Below, in pieces: positions 26,937 to 37,100 of a stretch of DNA of 64,000 bases. Every line of letters begins with the position of its first letter. Within the stretch, counting starts at the first letter, position 1. The position numbers and the translations under genes are program-made. The DNA is from Clavibacter californiensis (GTDB taxonomy: Bacteria; Actinomycetota; Actinomycetes; Actinomycetales; Microbacteriaceae): contig NZ_CP040792.1 of the NCBI RefSeq assembly GCF_021952865.1, positions 2,728,001 to 2,792,000 on the forward strand, given 5' to 3'. The notes under the pieces were generated by a model. The model ran no database searches. It saw only the letters and a program-made list of their open reading frames with translations, and had not been told where the DNA came from.

Positions 26937-28193
26937 ATGCCCGGAGAACGGCCCGACCCACTCGCCGGCACGCTGCTGGCCGGTCGCTACCGCATCAGCG
27001 GGCTGCTCGGACGCGGCGGCATGGCCACCGTGTACCGCGCCGCCGACGAGACGCTCGGCCGCGAGGTGGCCGTCAAGGTCTTCGCGACCGACTCCGCCGA
27101 TCCCGGCGAGGTCGAGCGCCAGGAGGGCGAGGTGCGCATGCTCGCGGGGCTCAGCCACCCCGGCCTCGTGACGCTCTTCGACGTGGGCGACGACGTCGTC
27201 GCCGACCGCGTGCTCGCCTTCATCGTGATGGAGATCGTCGACGGCTCGACGCTCGCCGACCGCATGAAGGAGGGGCCGCTGCCCGGGCCCGAGGTGGCGC
27301 GCATCGGCGGGATCCTCAGCGACGCGCTCGGCTACATCCACCGCCGCGGAGTCGTGCACCGCGACGTGAAGCCCGCCAACGTGCTGCTGGCGCGACCCGA
27401 GGACGACGACGAGCCGGCGGTCGCCAAGCTCACCGACTTCGGCATCGCCCGGCTCGTGGACGGCACGCGCCTCACGTCGACCGGATCCATCATCGGCACC
27501 GTCAGCTACCTCAGCCCCGAGCAGGCGCTCGGCGAGGAGGTGGGCGCGCCCACCGACGTCTACGCGCTCGGCCTCGTGCTCCTCGAGTGCCTCACCGGCC
27601 GCCGCACCTTCCCGGGCACGGCCGCGGAGTCGACCATGGCGCGCGTGGTGCGCGACCCGGAGATCCCCGCCCGGCTCGGCGCCTCGTGGGTGGACCTGCT
27701 CTCCCGCATGACCCGCCGCGATCCCGCGAGCCGGCCGACCGCGCGCGAGGTCGCCGCGGAGCTCCGCACCGGACGCGCGCCCGAGTCCGCGGTGGATGCG
27801 CCGACCGCCACCTCGACGCGGGTGATGCCCGCTGCGGCGGCTGCCGGGTTCGGCGCGGCCGGGGCCGGTGCGGCTGCTGCTGCTGCGCCGTCCGCGGATC
27901 CGGACGCCCGGACCGAGCGGTTCGCCGCCGCGCCGACGACGCCTCCCGCGCGCGGCGCGGACCCGACCGCCAGGACCTCCCGGGCCGCCGACGCGGATCG
28001 CACCCCGGCGAAGCGTCGCGGCAACCGGGCGCTCAGCATCGGCGTCGTGTCCGTGCTGATCGCCGCGGCCGCCGTCGTCGGAGTAGTGGGTGTCCAGGCG
28101 CTGCAGACCCGCGACACCTCGTACCCGTCCGTTCCCGGACCCCTCGGCGCGAGCCTCGAGGAGCTGCAGAAGAGCGTGGAGGACGCCCCGTGA
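26937..28193 (+). CDS. Membrane Ser/Thr protein kinase (PknB-like)
   Basis: 418 residues. Kinase domain 16-280: Gly-loop GRGGMATV (25-32), Lys47, HRDVKPAN (141-148) and DFG at 167-169, all catalytic residues intact; the activation loop has Thr and Ser residues before SPEQ. A Pro/Ala/Thr-rich linker (about 290-365) leads to one membrane helix (about 366-390) and a 28-residue external tail, too short for PASTA domains. ATG at 26937 has GAGGAGAGG upstream, and TAGTCT is a likely -10. Its last bases overlap the following lipoprotein gene (GTGA), so the two are coupled. This pair interrupts the dxr-rseP-ispG neighbourhood on the opposite strand. Confidence 0.92.
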   Translation: MPGERPDPLAGTLLAGRYRISGLLGRGGMATVYRAADETLGREVAVKVFATDSADPGEVERQEGEVRMLAGLSHPGLVTLFDVGDDVVADRVLAFIVMEIVDGSTLADRMKEGPLPGPEVARIGGILSDALGYIHRRGVVHRDVKPANVLLARPEDDDEPAVAKLTDFGIARLVDGTRLTSTGSIIGTVSYLSPEQALGEEVGAPTDVYALGLVLLECLTGRRTFPGTAAESTMARVVRDPEIPARLGASWVDLLSRMTRRDPASRPTAREVAAELRTGRAPESAVDAPTATSTRVMPAAAAAGFGAAGAGAAAAAAPSADPDARTERFAAAPTTPPARGADPTARTSRAADADRTPAKRRGNRALSIGVVSVLIAAAAVVGVVGVQALQTRDTSYPSVPGPLGASLEELQKSVEDAP

Positions 28194-28807
28194 TCCGCAC
28201 ATCGACCCGCCCGACCGACGGTCCCCGGCGGCGCTCCCTCCGCGGTCGTGCCGCCGTGGGCCTCGCGACCGCGACCACGACCGTGCTCCTCCTCGCCGGC
28301 TGCGCGGGCTCGTCGACGCCGGAGGACAGGGCGCTCGACGACCTGCAGCAGCGGACGCTCTCGGTGACCCAGTCATCGAAGGACGGCGACTACGCCAAGG
28401 CGCTCGCCCAGCTCGAGGAGCTCCGCACGGCGGTCGAGGCCGACCTCGCCGACGGATCCATCGACCAGGCGCGGCGCGACGAGGTCATCGCGCGGATCGA
28501 CGCGGTGCGCGCGCAGCTCGAGGCCGCCCGCGACGCGGCGGAGACGACCCCGACGACGTCCCCGTCGCCGTCCGCGAGCCCCTCGCCGTCACCGTCCCCC
28601 TCGCGGACGGCGTCGCCGTCGCCCTCGCCCAGCCCGAGCCCGAGCCGCACGACGACGCCGACTCCCGCGGCCACGCCGAGCCCGGCCCCGGGCGGCGGGA
28701 ACGGGAACGGTAACGGGAACGGGAACGGGAACGGCGGAGCCGGCAACGGCAACGGCGGTGGGAACGGCGGTGGCGGAGCGGGCGAGCCCGGGAACGGGGA
28801 CGGCTGA
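28190..28807 (+). CDS. Lipoprotein with Ser/Pro and Gly/Asn repeat tail
   Basis: 205 residues. An Arg-rich start and hydrophobic segment end in the lipobox LLAGC (Cys38). Residues 45-115 are predicted helical and polar (a possible coiled coil or kinase partner). The rest is low complexity: alternating Ser-Pro with Thr, then a Gly-Asn repeat to the end, suggesting a flexible, wall-spanning tail. GTG at 28190 overlaps the kinase stop (GTGA), so the lipoprotein is a likely partner or substrate of that kinase (inference). No known family recognised. Confidence 0.78.
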   Translation: MIRTSTRPTDGPRRRSLRGRAAVGLATATTTVLLLAGCAGSSTPEDRALDDLQQRTLSVTQSSKDGDYAKALAQLEELRTAVEADLADGSIDQARRDEVIARIDAVRAQLEAARDAAETTPTTSPSPSASPSPSPSPSRTASPSPSPSPSPSRTTTPTPAATPSPAPGGGNGNGNGNGNGNGGAGNGNGGGNGGGGAGEPGNGDG

Positions 28808-28892
28808 GCTGAGGGGCGGTTCCACGTCCGGCCGCCTCGGCAGGATGTCCGGGATCGCCGCGGTCGCCGCGTTCGACCTGGTCCCGACGGTC

Positions 28893-28910
28893 GAGGCGGT
28901 CGCCGCCCTC
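28893..28910. terminator. Weak hairpin between convergent genes
   Basis: GAGGCGG and CCGCCCTC pair around TCG with one bulged base, in the 125-base gap between the lipoprotein stop and the dxr stop. The gap otherwise shows nothing I can support. Confidence 0.3.
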
Positions 28911-28932
28911 GGTGACGGTCAGGCCCAGACGG

Positions 28933-30015
28933 TCAGACCCCGAGCACCCGGTCCGCCTCGGCGCGCGCCCAGCGCTCGGCCTCGGCCAGCGTCTCGCGCG
29001 TGAGGGGCCCGGATGCGGGCTCGTGGGCGTCGACGACACGGCCGATGGTGTCCACGATGTCGAGGAACCCCGCGCGCCCCGCGTGGAACGCCTGCACGGC
29101 CTGCTCGTTCGCCGCGTTGTAGACGGCCGGGTAGGTGGATCCCGCGGCACCGACCTGCTTGGCCAGCAGCACGGCGGGGAAGGCCTCGTCGTCCAGCGGC
29201 TCGAAGGTCCACGTCGCCGCGCGGGTCCAGTCGATGGGCACGCCGACGTCGTGCATGCGGTGCGGCCAGTTCAGCCCGAGCGCGATGGGCAGGCGCATGT
29301 CCGGCGGGGATGCCTGCGCGAGCGTCGACCCGTCGATGAACTCGACCATGGAGTGGATCATCGACTGCGGGTGCACGACCACGTCGATCCGCTCGTAGGG
29401 CACGTCGAACAGGAGGTGCGCCTCGATGACCTCGAGGCCCTTGTTCACGAGCGTCGACGAGTTCGTGGTGATGACGAGGCCCATGTCCCAGGTCGGGTGC
29501 GCGAGCGCCTCGCGCGGGGTGACGTGCTCGAGCTCGGAGCGCGTGCGGCCGCGGAACGGACCGCCGGACGCCGTGACGACGAGCCGCCTGACCTCCTCCG
29601 CCGTGCCGCCGCGGAGCGCCTGCGCGATGGCGGAGTGCTCCGAGTCGACGGGGACGAGCTGGCCCGGCGCCGCGAGACCGCGCACCAGCTCGCCGCCGAC
29701 GATGAGCGACTCCTTGTTCGCGAGGGCGAGTGTGCGGCCCTCCTCCAGCGCGGCGAGGGTGGGGCCGAGCCCCACGGATCCGGTGATGCCGTTGAGCACC
29801 ACGTCCGCGTCGACCGAGCGGATGAGCTGCTCCGCCTCGTCCGCGCCGAGGGCCGTGTGCTCGACGCCCGCGACGCGCGCCTGCTCGGCGAGCGCCTCGC
29901 GCTTGCTGCCGGCGCCGAGACCCACCACCTCGAACAGCTCCGGGTGCCGGGCGACGACCTCGAGGGCCTGCACGCCGATGGAGCCCGTGGATCCGAGGAT
30001 GATGACGCGGCGCAC
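28933..30015 (-). CDS. dxr: 1-deoxy-D-xylulose 5-phosphate reductoisomerase
   Basis: 360 residues. The N-terminal NADPH motif is GSTGSIG (8-14), and the metal/substrate region is [19 protein letters not shown] is the family's flexible-loop signature. It catalyses the first committed MEP-pathway step. The GTG start at 30015 is preceded by AGGAGGAG and lies eight bases after the stop of the FKBP gene, so the two are cotranscribed. Unlike the common dxr-rseP-ispG order, a two-gene kinase/lipoprotein cassette on the other strand follows dxr here. Confidence 0.96.
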   Translation of the reverse strand: MRRVIILGSTGSIGVQALEVVARHPELFEVVGLGAGSKREALAEQARVAGVEHTALGADEAEQLIRSVDADVVLNGITGSVGLGPTLAALEEGRTLALANKESLIVGGELVRGLAAPGQLVPVDSEHSAIAQALRGGTAEEVRRLVVTASGGPFRGRTRSELEHVTPREALAHPTWDMGLVITTNSSTLVNKGLEVIEAHLLFDVPYERIDVVVHPQSMIHSMVEFIDGSTLAQASPPDMRLPIALGLNWPHRMHDVGVPIDWTRAATWTFEPLDDEAFPAVLLAKQVGAAGSTYPAVYNAANEQAVQAFHAGRAGFLDIVDTIGRVVDAHEPASGPLTRETLAEAERWARAEADRVLGV

Positions 30016-30023
30016 GGCTCCTC

Positions 30024-31046
30024 CTACTGGGCCGGAGCGGACTGGGTGCCGAGGATGTCGACGACGAACACGATGGTGTCGGTGCCGCCGATGTCGGTGC
30101 CCTGGCCCTTGTCGCCGTAGCCGTCGGCGGGCGGGATGATCGCGATGACCTGCGAGCCGACCTTCTGGCCGACGAGCGCCTTCGTGAAGCCGGGGATGAC
30201 GCCGCTCGTCTGGAACGAGACCGGCTTGGCGCCCTTGTCCCAGCTCGAGTCGAAGACCTTCTTGGTGTTCCAGTTGATGCCCGTGTACTGCACCGTGACG
30301 TTGGCGCCGTCCGTGACCTCTGCGCCGTCACCGACCTTGAGGTTCGCGATCTTGGTCTCGGTGGGCGGCGCGGCGTCCGGGATGGTGATGGTGGGCGCCC
30401 CGTTGTCCGCGAGGGTGACCGTCGGGAAGCCCTCAGGTGCCGGCTGGTCCGCGCCGTCGGCGCGCGTGGGGACCTGGCTGAGCACGTCCACCACGATGAC
30501 GATGGGGTCGTCGGCGCCGAGGCCGAGGGTCGTCGCCTGCTCGGCGGCGAAGCCGTCCGCCGCGGGGACGACCGCGACGATGCGCGATCCGACCGTGGTG
30601 CACTCGACCGCACGGACGACGCCGGGGACGAGCGCGCTGTCGTCCAGGGTGGCCGGGAGCGGGGAGTCCGCGTTGTAGGCGAGCTGCGAGATGGCTTCGC
30701 CGGTCTTGCCGTTGTACGCGGCGAGCGCGATGTTCGCGGTGGCGCCGGCGGCGACCTCCGCGCCGTCGCCCTGCGTGACGACGGTGCGCTCGGTCGTGTC
30801 GACCGTGAGCGGACCGTCGACCGTGACCTCGGGGGCCTTGCCGAAGTCGCCGGAGACCTTGACGGACTTCGACGCGTCGCCCGACGGGGTGTCGATGCAG
30901 GACGCCCCCGCGGTGCGTGCGCCGGCCGTCGGGCTCGCGGACGGATCCGCGTTCGGCGTGCCGCTGCTGGAGCATGCGGACAGCGCCAGGACGGCGGCCG
31001 CGGCCAGGGTGAGGGGGATGCGTCGCTTCACGTGAGTCGCTTTCAT
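30024..31046 (-). CDS. FKBP-type peptidyl-prolyl isomerase lipoprotein
   Basis: 340 residues. A signal sequence ends in LSAC (Cys25), so the protein is a membrane-anchored lipoprotein outside the cytoplasm. Two FKBP-like modules follow: a divergent one at about 70-190 and a canonical C-terminal one ([42 protein letters not shown]). It should speed proline isomerisation in exported proteins. ATG at 31046 has no clear ribosome site; a GTG at 31031, five codons later and preceded by GAAAG, is an alternative giving a more typical signal peptide. On the minus strand the TACATAACT stretch about 17 bases upstream is a possible -10. Confidence 0.9.
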   Translation of the reverse strand: MKATHVKRRIPLTLAAAAVLALSACSSSGTPNADPSASPTAGARTAGASCIDTPSGDASKSVKVSGDFGKAPEVTVDGPLTVDTTERTVVTQGDGAEVAAGATANIALAAYNGKTGEAISQLAYNADSPLPATLDDSALVPGVVRAVECTTVGSRIVAVVPAADGFAAEQATTLGLGADDPIVIVVDVLSQVPTRADGADQPAPEGFPTVTLADNGAPTITIPDAAPPTETKIANLKVGDGAEVTDGANVTVQYTGINWNTKKVFDSSWDKGAKPVSFQTSGVIPGFTKALVGQKVGSQVIAIIPPADGYGDKGQGTDIGGTDTIVFVVDILGTQSAPAQ

Positions 31047-31141
31047 CGGCGCGCCGGACGCACCAGTTATGTAGGAGGGACTCGCACAGTCTGCCCGAAC
31101 CGGCCGGGGACCGGCTGACAGGGCGCGAGCAGAGAGCCGGG

Positions 31142-31654
31142 TCAGGCGCCCGCGGGGTCCGCCGGGTCCGCGGGGTCCGCGGGGTCCGCGAGCACCGTGC
31201 GCGGCTCGTGGTGGACGGGGAAGTTGACGGAGCTCGCGATGAAGCAGCGCTCCGAGGCGCCCTGGTGCAGCGACATCGCGAGCTCGACGTGCGCGGGATC
31301 CCGCACGGTGACGACGGGTCGCAGCGTGACCTCGACGAAGTGCCCGCCCCCGTCGTCCGTCTGCCGCATCGTGCCGGTGGGCTCGTCGCTGTAGCCCACG
31401 ACCACGACGCCCGCCATCGCGGCGGCGTGCAGGTAGCTGAGCAGGTGGCACTGCGCGAGCGCGGAGATGAGGGTCTCCTCCGGGTTCCAGCGATCGACGT
31501 CACCGCGGAACGGGCGGTCGGCGGATCCCAGGAGGTCGGGCTTCCCGGCCGCGCGGACGACGTGGTCGCGGCCGTAGGAGCGGTAGTCGGACGTGCCGGA
31601 TCCGCGGTCGCCCGTCCACTCGAGGGACAGGGCGTACCGGTGCTCGATCTGCAT
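31142..31654 (-). CDS. OsmC/Ohr-family protein
   Basis: 170 residues. The family's two redox Cys are seen in ALAQCHLLSYLH (about residue 69) and ASERCFIASSVNFPV (about 136), so peroxidase activity against organic hydroperoxides is plausible. The C-terminus ends in four Ala-Asp-Pro repeats encoded by 9-base units (31148-31190), an unusual extension. TAGCGT lies exactly six bases before the ATG, so the transcript is probably leaderless. Divergent from gabT, with which it shares a short intergenic region. Confidence 0.85.
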   Translation of the reverse strand: MQIEHRYALSLEWTGDRGSGTSDYRSYGRDHVVRAAGKPDLLGSADRPFRGDVDRWNPEETLISALAQCHLLSYLHAAAMAGVVVVGYSDEPTGTMRQTDDGGGHFVEVTLRPVVTVRDPAHVELAMSLHQGASERCFIASSVNFPVHHEPRTVLADPADPADPADPAGA

Positions 31655-31716
31655 GGGATCACGCTAGCGAACGGCGCCGCGGCCCTTCCGGATCCCGCTG
31701 CCCGCGCGGGTAAACT
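31655..31716. promoter_or_regulatory. Divergent promoters of the OsmC gene and gabT
   Basis: On the minus strand TAGCGT (31666-31661) ends six bases before the ATG at 31654. On the plus strand TAAACT (31711-31716) ends nine bases before the ATG at 31726. Neither spacer contains a convincing ribosome site. Confidence 0.55.
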
Positions 31717-31725
31717 CGCCGGATC

Positions 31726-33141
31726 ATGACAGACACCCTGGACTCCGCCCGCGTCGGCATCCCTGCCGGCTCCGCCTCCGACTCCCCCGCCGCGGCCGCC
31801 CGCGACGCGCGCCCGCAGGTGCCGCAGGAGCGACACATCGTGACGGAGATCCCCGGCCCGCTCTCGCGCGAGCTGCACGAGCGCCGCAAGCGCGTGGTGC
31901 CGCCCGGCGTCTCCTCCCTGCTCCCCGTCTACATCTCCCGCGCGCACGGCGCGATCGTGGAGGACGTGGACGGCAACCGCTTCATCGACCTCGGTGCCGG
32001 CATCGGCGTGACCACGGTCGGCCACACGCGCCAGGAGGTCGTGGACGCGGCGACCGCGCAGCTCGGCGACGTGATCCACACGCTCTTCACCGTGACGCCC
32101 TACGAGGAGTACGTGCGCGTGGCGGAGCTGCTCGCGGAGCACACGCCCGGCACGCACGAGAAGCGCACGGTGCTGGTGAACTCGGGCGCGGAGGCCGTGG
32201 AGAACGGCGTGAAGATCGCGCGCAAGCACACGGGTCGCCGCGCGGTGGCTGTGCTCGACCACGGCTACCACGGCCGCACCAACCTCACGATGGCGATGAA
32301 CTACAAGGCCTCGCCCTACGGCACCGGCTTCGGGCCCTTCGCCGGCGACGTCTACCACGCGCCGAGCTCGTACCCGTATCACGACGGCCTCTCGGGCGCC
32401 GAGGCCGCGGCCCGCACCATCTCGTACCTCGAGAAGCGGATCGGCGCGACCGACCTCGCGTGCGTCGTCGCGGAGCCGATCCAGGGCGAGGGCGGCTTCA
32501 TGGTGCCGGCCGACGGCTTCCTGCCCGCGCTCCAGGAGTGGTGCACGGCGAACGGCGTCGTGTTCATCGCGGACGAGATCCAGTCGGGCCTCGCGCGCAC
32601 CGGCCGCTTCTTCGCGAGCGAGCACCTCGGCCTCGTGCCCGACCTCGTGCTCACCGCCAAGGGCATCGCGGGCGGCCTGCCGCTCGCGGGCGTGACCGGA
32701 CGCGCCGAGATCATGGACTCCGCGCTCCCCGGCGGCCTGGGCGGCACGTTCGGCGGCAACCCGGTCGCAGCGGCCGCCGCGGTGGCCGTCTTCGAGGCGA
32801 TCGAGACGCACGGGCTGCTCGACGAGGCCACGCGCATCGGCGACCACCTGCACCACGCGCTCGCGGACCTGCAGGAGGAGCACGACATCATCGGCGACGT
32901 GCGCGGCATCGGCGCGATGGTCGCCATCGAGCTCGTGCAGCCGGGCACGGGATCCACCACGAAGGAGCCGAACGCGGACGCGGTCGCGGCCATCGCGGCG
33001 TACTGCCACGCGCACGGCGTGATCATCCTCACCGCGGGGACGTACGGCAACGTCCTCCGGTTCCTGCCGAGCCTCGCGATCTCCGAGGAGCTGCTCGACG
33101 ACGCGCTCGGCGTGATCGCCGACGCGTTCCGGGCGCTCTGA
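31726..33141 (+). CDS. gabT: 4-aminobutyrate aminotransferase
   Basis: 471 residues, class III PLP aminotransferase. The pyridoxal Lys is Lys312 in LTAKGIAGG; NSGAEAVENGVKIAR and EPIQGEGGF are family signatures, and FGGNPVAAAAA follows. The first 45 residues are an Ala/Pro-rich extension. It transfers the amino group of GABA to 2-oxoglutarate, giving succinate semialdehyde. Its stop overlaps the following asparaginase ATG by one base (TGATG), so the two are coupled. No succinate-semialdehyde dehydrogenase gene is adjacent; other omega-amino acids could be substrates. Confidence 0.9.
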   Translation: MTDTLDSARVGIPAGSASDSPAAAARDARPQVPQERHIVTEIPGPLSRELHERRKRVVPPGVSSLLPVYISRAHGAIVEDVDGNRFIDLGAGIGVTTVGHTRQEVVDAATAQLGDVIHTLFTVTPYEEYVRVAELLAEHTPGTHEKRTVLVNSGAEAVENGVKIARKHTGRRAVAVLDHGYHGRTNLTMAMNYKASPYGTGFGPFAGDVYHAPSSYPYHDGLSGAEAAARTISYLEKRIGATDLACVVAEPIQGEGGFMVPADGFLPALQEWCTANGVVFIADEIQSGLARTGRFFASEHLGLVPDLVLTAKGIAGGLPLAGVTGRAEIMDSALPGGLGGTFGGNPVAAAAAVAVFEAIETHGLLDEATRIGDHLHHALADLQEEHDIIGDVRGIGAMVAIELVQPGTGSTTKEPNADAVAAIAAYCHAHGVIILTAGTYGNVLRFLPSLAISEELLDDALGVIADAFRAL

Positions 33142-34151
33142 TGGCGGCGGCCGTCGAGACGATCCCCGTCCAGGGCGCCGTCGAGCTCGCGGTGCTCGAG
33201 CGGAGCGGCTTCGTGGAGTCGCGCCACATCGGCGCGGCCGTCGTGCTGTCGCCCGAGGGCGAGGTGCTGCGAGAGGTCGGGGACGCGACGACGCCCGTGT
33301 TCCCGCGCTCCAGCATGAAGCCGTTCCAGGCCCTCGCGGTGCTGGCGAGCGGCGCGGAGCTCACCGAGGAGGAGCACGTGCTCGCCACGGCGAGCCACGC
33401 GGCGACCGCGCGACACGTGGAGGTGGTGCGGGGGATCCTCGCGAAGGCCGGGCTCGACGAGTCCGCGCTGCGCTGCCCCGCCGACTGGCCGCTCGACCGG
33501 GCCGCGCGCGACGATCTCGTGCGCGCAGGGATCCCCGCCTCCCCCGTGTACATGAACTGCTCCGGCAAGCACGCCGCGATGCTGCTCGCCTGCGTGACGA
33601 ACGGCTGGTCGACCGACGACTACCTGCACCCGGACCACCCCCTGCAGGTGCGGATCCGCGACGTGGTCGAGCGCTTCACGGGAGAGCGGATCGCCACGAC
33701 GGGCATCGACGGGTGCGGTGCGCCCGTGCACGCGATGTCGCTGACGGCGCTCGCGCGCGGGATCCACCGCATCGCGACCTCCGCGCCCGGCTCGCCTTTC
33801 GCGCTGTACCGGCACGCGGCAGCCCTCACCGCTGCCGTGCGCGCCCACGGCTGGGCGATCGACGGGCCCGGCCGCGCGAACACCGTCGTGATCGAGCGGC
33901 TGGGCCTCTTCGCCAAGGGCGGGGCCGAGGGGATCATGATCATGACAGCCCCCGACGGCACGACGGTGGCCTCGAAGACGCTCGACGGGAGCCTCCGGGC
34001 GTCCACCATCGTGGCGCTCGAGCTGCTCGCCCAGGCGGGCGCGATCACGCGGGACGACGTGGAGCGCGTGCGCCCCGAGCTCGACCTCCAGGTGCTCGGC
34101 GGCGGCGTGCCGGTGGGCGGGATCCGGGTGTCGCCGACGCTCATCGGCTGA
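33141..34151 (+). CDS. Asparaginase (L-asparaginase II type)
   Basis: 336 residues, no signal peptide. The sequence follows the thermolabile L-asparaginase II family: RSGFVESRH near the start, FPRSSMKPFQALA, ASHAATARHV, and YMNCSGKHAAML with conserved Ser/Lys residues, then DGCGAPVHAM. It would hydrolyse asparagine to aspartate and ammonia in the cytoplasm. The ATG overlaps the gabT stop. With gabT it forms a small amino-acid nitrogen operon (inference). Its last 11 bases overlap the end of the convergent FtsK/SpoIIIE gene. Confidence 0.88.
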   Translation: MAAAVETIPVQGAVELAVLERSGFVESRHIGAAVVLSPEGEVLREVGDATTPVFPRSSMKPFQALAVLASGAELTEEEHVLATASHAATARHVEVVRGILAKAGLDESALRCPADWPLDRAARDDLVRAGIPASPVYMNCSGKHAAMLLACVTNGWSTDDYLHPDHPLQVRIRDVVERFTGERIATTGIDGCGAPVHAMSLTALARGIHRIATSAPGSPFALYRHAAALTAAVRAHGWAIDGPGRANTVVIERLGLFAKGGAEGIMIMTAPDGTTVASKTLDGSLRASTIVALELLAQAGAITRDDVERVRPELDLQVLGGGVPVGGIRVSPTLIG

Positions 34152-37100
34152 TCCCGGCAGGCTGCGCGCGACGCGGCGGGTCGGCGGGGAGCGCCGTGGG
34201 TGCCGCCGGCACCGTCGGTGCCGCGGGTGCCTCCCCGTAGACCGGCCCATCGGGCGGCCCCGCCGTCGCCGGCGGCCACGAGCAGCGGCGCACGTCGCCG
34301 TCGGGCGTGACGAGCCAGGCGCGCCCGGGGATCGGCGCGAGGGGCGGCGGCACCGCGCGGACGCGGAGCAGCGTGCGCGCGTCCCGCGGGGTGCAGCCCT
34401 CCAGCACGACGTCGCCGGCACGACGGAGGTCCGCGAGGAGCGGGCCGCGCATCAGCCAGGCGTCGGGATCCCCGACCACGACCCGGGGACGCGCTGCGCG
34501 GCCGCCAGCGTCGTGCACGCCGTGGCCGACGGCGGCTCGCGTCGAGATCCCGATCCCGTCCGCGGCCGGACCGGGGAACGGCTGATCCGCGCACCAGCCC
34601 GGCGGGACCCGCGCGGCCTCGACCGCGTCGACGCCCCGCTGGCGGAGTCGCGCGACCGCGGCGGCGGACGACGGCGTCACGAGCGCATGCACGGCGTCGC
34701 CCGAGAGGAACACGCGGGGCGCGGGGTCCGCTGGCTCCCGCGCACCGGACCCCTCCGCATGCTGGACGGACGCGCTCTCGACCTCGGGCGGAATGGCCAC
34801 CTGGATCCGCTCGCCGCGCCACTCCCCCGCTCCGGGCTTCGGGCGGGCATCGAAGAGGCGGCTCTCGCCGCCCGCCAGGACGTGCTCCTGCCGGGTCGGG
34901 AGCGGGAGGATCACGGGCGGTCCCGAGGCGGCCGTCACACCCTGGAGCGACCCGCCCGCCCGACGGCAGGCGACGGCGAGCGCCACCCCGGCGTGGGGCC
35001 CCTCGCGGACGATGGCGGTCAGCCCCTCGAGCAGGGCGGCCTGGTGCTCGGGTCCCAGGCGGGAGACGGCGACGTCGAGGTCGTCGGCCAGCACGACGAG
35101 CGGATCGCGCGGCCCGTGCGGGTCGCGGATGCGGGCGACGACGCCGGCGACCGCATCCCAGCAGCCCTCCGCGTCCGCGGGCACGTGGATCACCTCGGCG
35201 CCGGCCACGGCGGCGGACGCGGCGATGGTGCGCAGGCACGTGCTGCGGCCGGATCCCGGGCCGCCGACGACGAGCAGGTGGCCGTCCGTCGCCGGGCACC
35301 ACACGGCCGTCGCGCGCCGCTGCTCCGCGGGCAGGTCGACGAGGGCGAAGGGCATGGGGGACGCGCCGGATGCGAGGGCCGCGGATCCGCGCCTGGGGAG
35401 GGGCGGCACCGCGTCGAGGTCGGCGAACGGGATGGACGCGGGCAGCGGATCCAGCCACGGGCGCCGGACGGGGACGGGGGTCGCGCGGGCGGCGGCGACG
35501 CGGGCGAGGTCGCCAGCCGTCGTGACGGCCACCTGGAACGGGCGCGCCGGCGCGCCATGCGCCCCGACGAGGCATCGACCGGAGGGCGCGTCGGCGAGGC
35601 GGGCCGCGTCGACGGTGCCGAGGAGCGCCCGGCTGTCCGCCTCGTTGTTGACGCGGAGCGAGAGGCGGAGGTCGCAGTTGGCGAGCACCGCGTCGCGCAC
35701 GACGCCGGCGGGACGCTGGGTGCAGAGCACGAGGTGCATGCCGAGCGAGCGGCCCCGGGCGGCGATGTCGGCGACGACCTCGTGCAGGCCGTCCTGGTCG
35801 GCGAGGAGGGCGGCCAGCTCGTCGACGACGATGACGAGGCGCGGCAGCACGCCCGCCGCGGCGGGGTCGTCGACGTCGCGTGCGCCGGCGTCGCGGAGGA
35901 CGCGCTCGCGATGCCGGATCTCCGCGCGCAGGCTCTCGAGAGCGCGGCGCGCGCCCTGGCCGTCGAGGTCGGTGACCAGGCCGACGGCGTGCGGCAGGAC
36001 GAGCAGCGGGTCGAACGCCGCGCCGCCCTTGAAGTCGACGAGGAGAACGGTGACCTCCTCGGGCGGATGCGCCGCCGCGAGCGCCGCCATCCAGGTGACG
36101 AGGAGCTCGCTCTTGCCGCTCCCCGTGGTGCCGGCGACGACCGCGTGCGGGCCGTCCGCGACGAGGTCCACCGACACGGGACCGTCGTGCCCGACGCCGA
36201 TGACCGCCGCGAGCGTGCGCGGACGGCGGGGGCGCGTCAGGCGGTCCCGCTCGGTGCCGGATCCGTCGCCCGCCGCGAGCCCGGGAGCCGACGGGGCCGG
36301 GTCGCCCGCGGCCGGCTCGTCGACGGCCGGCGGCTCCGCGAAGGGCGGCTCGGCGGCCAGCAGGTCGGCAGCCAGCAGGTCGGCGAACGGCACGCGCGGC
36401 GGGAGGGGCGCCCGCGCCGCCGCGAGCCCGCGCCGCCGCGCGAGGTCGGCCAGCTCGTCCGCGAGGCGCTCCACCTCCGTGAGGGACACGAGGTCGGGAC
36501 GCACCAGGCCGGTGCGGGTGAGTCGCGGCACCGGGATGCCGTCGTCGTCGGGCGGGAGGACGTGCGCGGCGGGATCCGCGGAGGCGCCGGGGCCGAGGGC
36601 GGCCGGGGCGGCAGGCGCCGGGTCGGCCGCGAGGATCCGCGCCGTGCCGGGGCTCCGGACGTCGAGCACCGTGCGGCACGCGGCGGGGAGCGACTCGACC
36701 CGCGGCGCCGCGGCGAGCACGACCTCCCGCCCGCCGAGCGCGAGCCGGATCGCCCACGCGCCCGGCTCCCTTGGCGCGATGCGCTCCGCGGCCGGTCGGT
36801 CGGCGCCGGCCCGCTCCTCGCGGAGTCCGTCGGCCGCGTGCGGCAGCCGCTCGAGCCAGTCCCACTCGGGCCCGGCCGGGCGGGACGCGATGCGCAGGTC
36901 GTCCGGCGGGAGGGCGTGCACGAGCTGGACGACGACGCCCCGGAGCACGGGCGCGACCAGGGCGGGGGCGCCCCGCAGCCCGAGGCCGCCGGTGGCGGAG
37001 ACGAGGACGGGCGCGTCGGGGACCCAGCGGACGAGATCCGCCCACCGTGCCGGATCGTGGAGGGAGGCGCCGGACGCCGATCGCGCACCGGCGGAGACGC

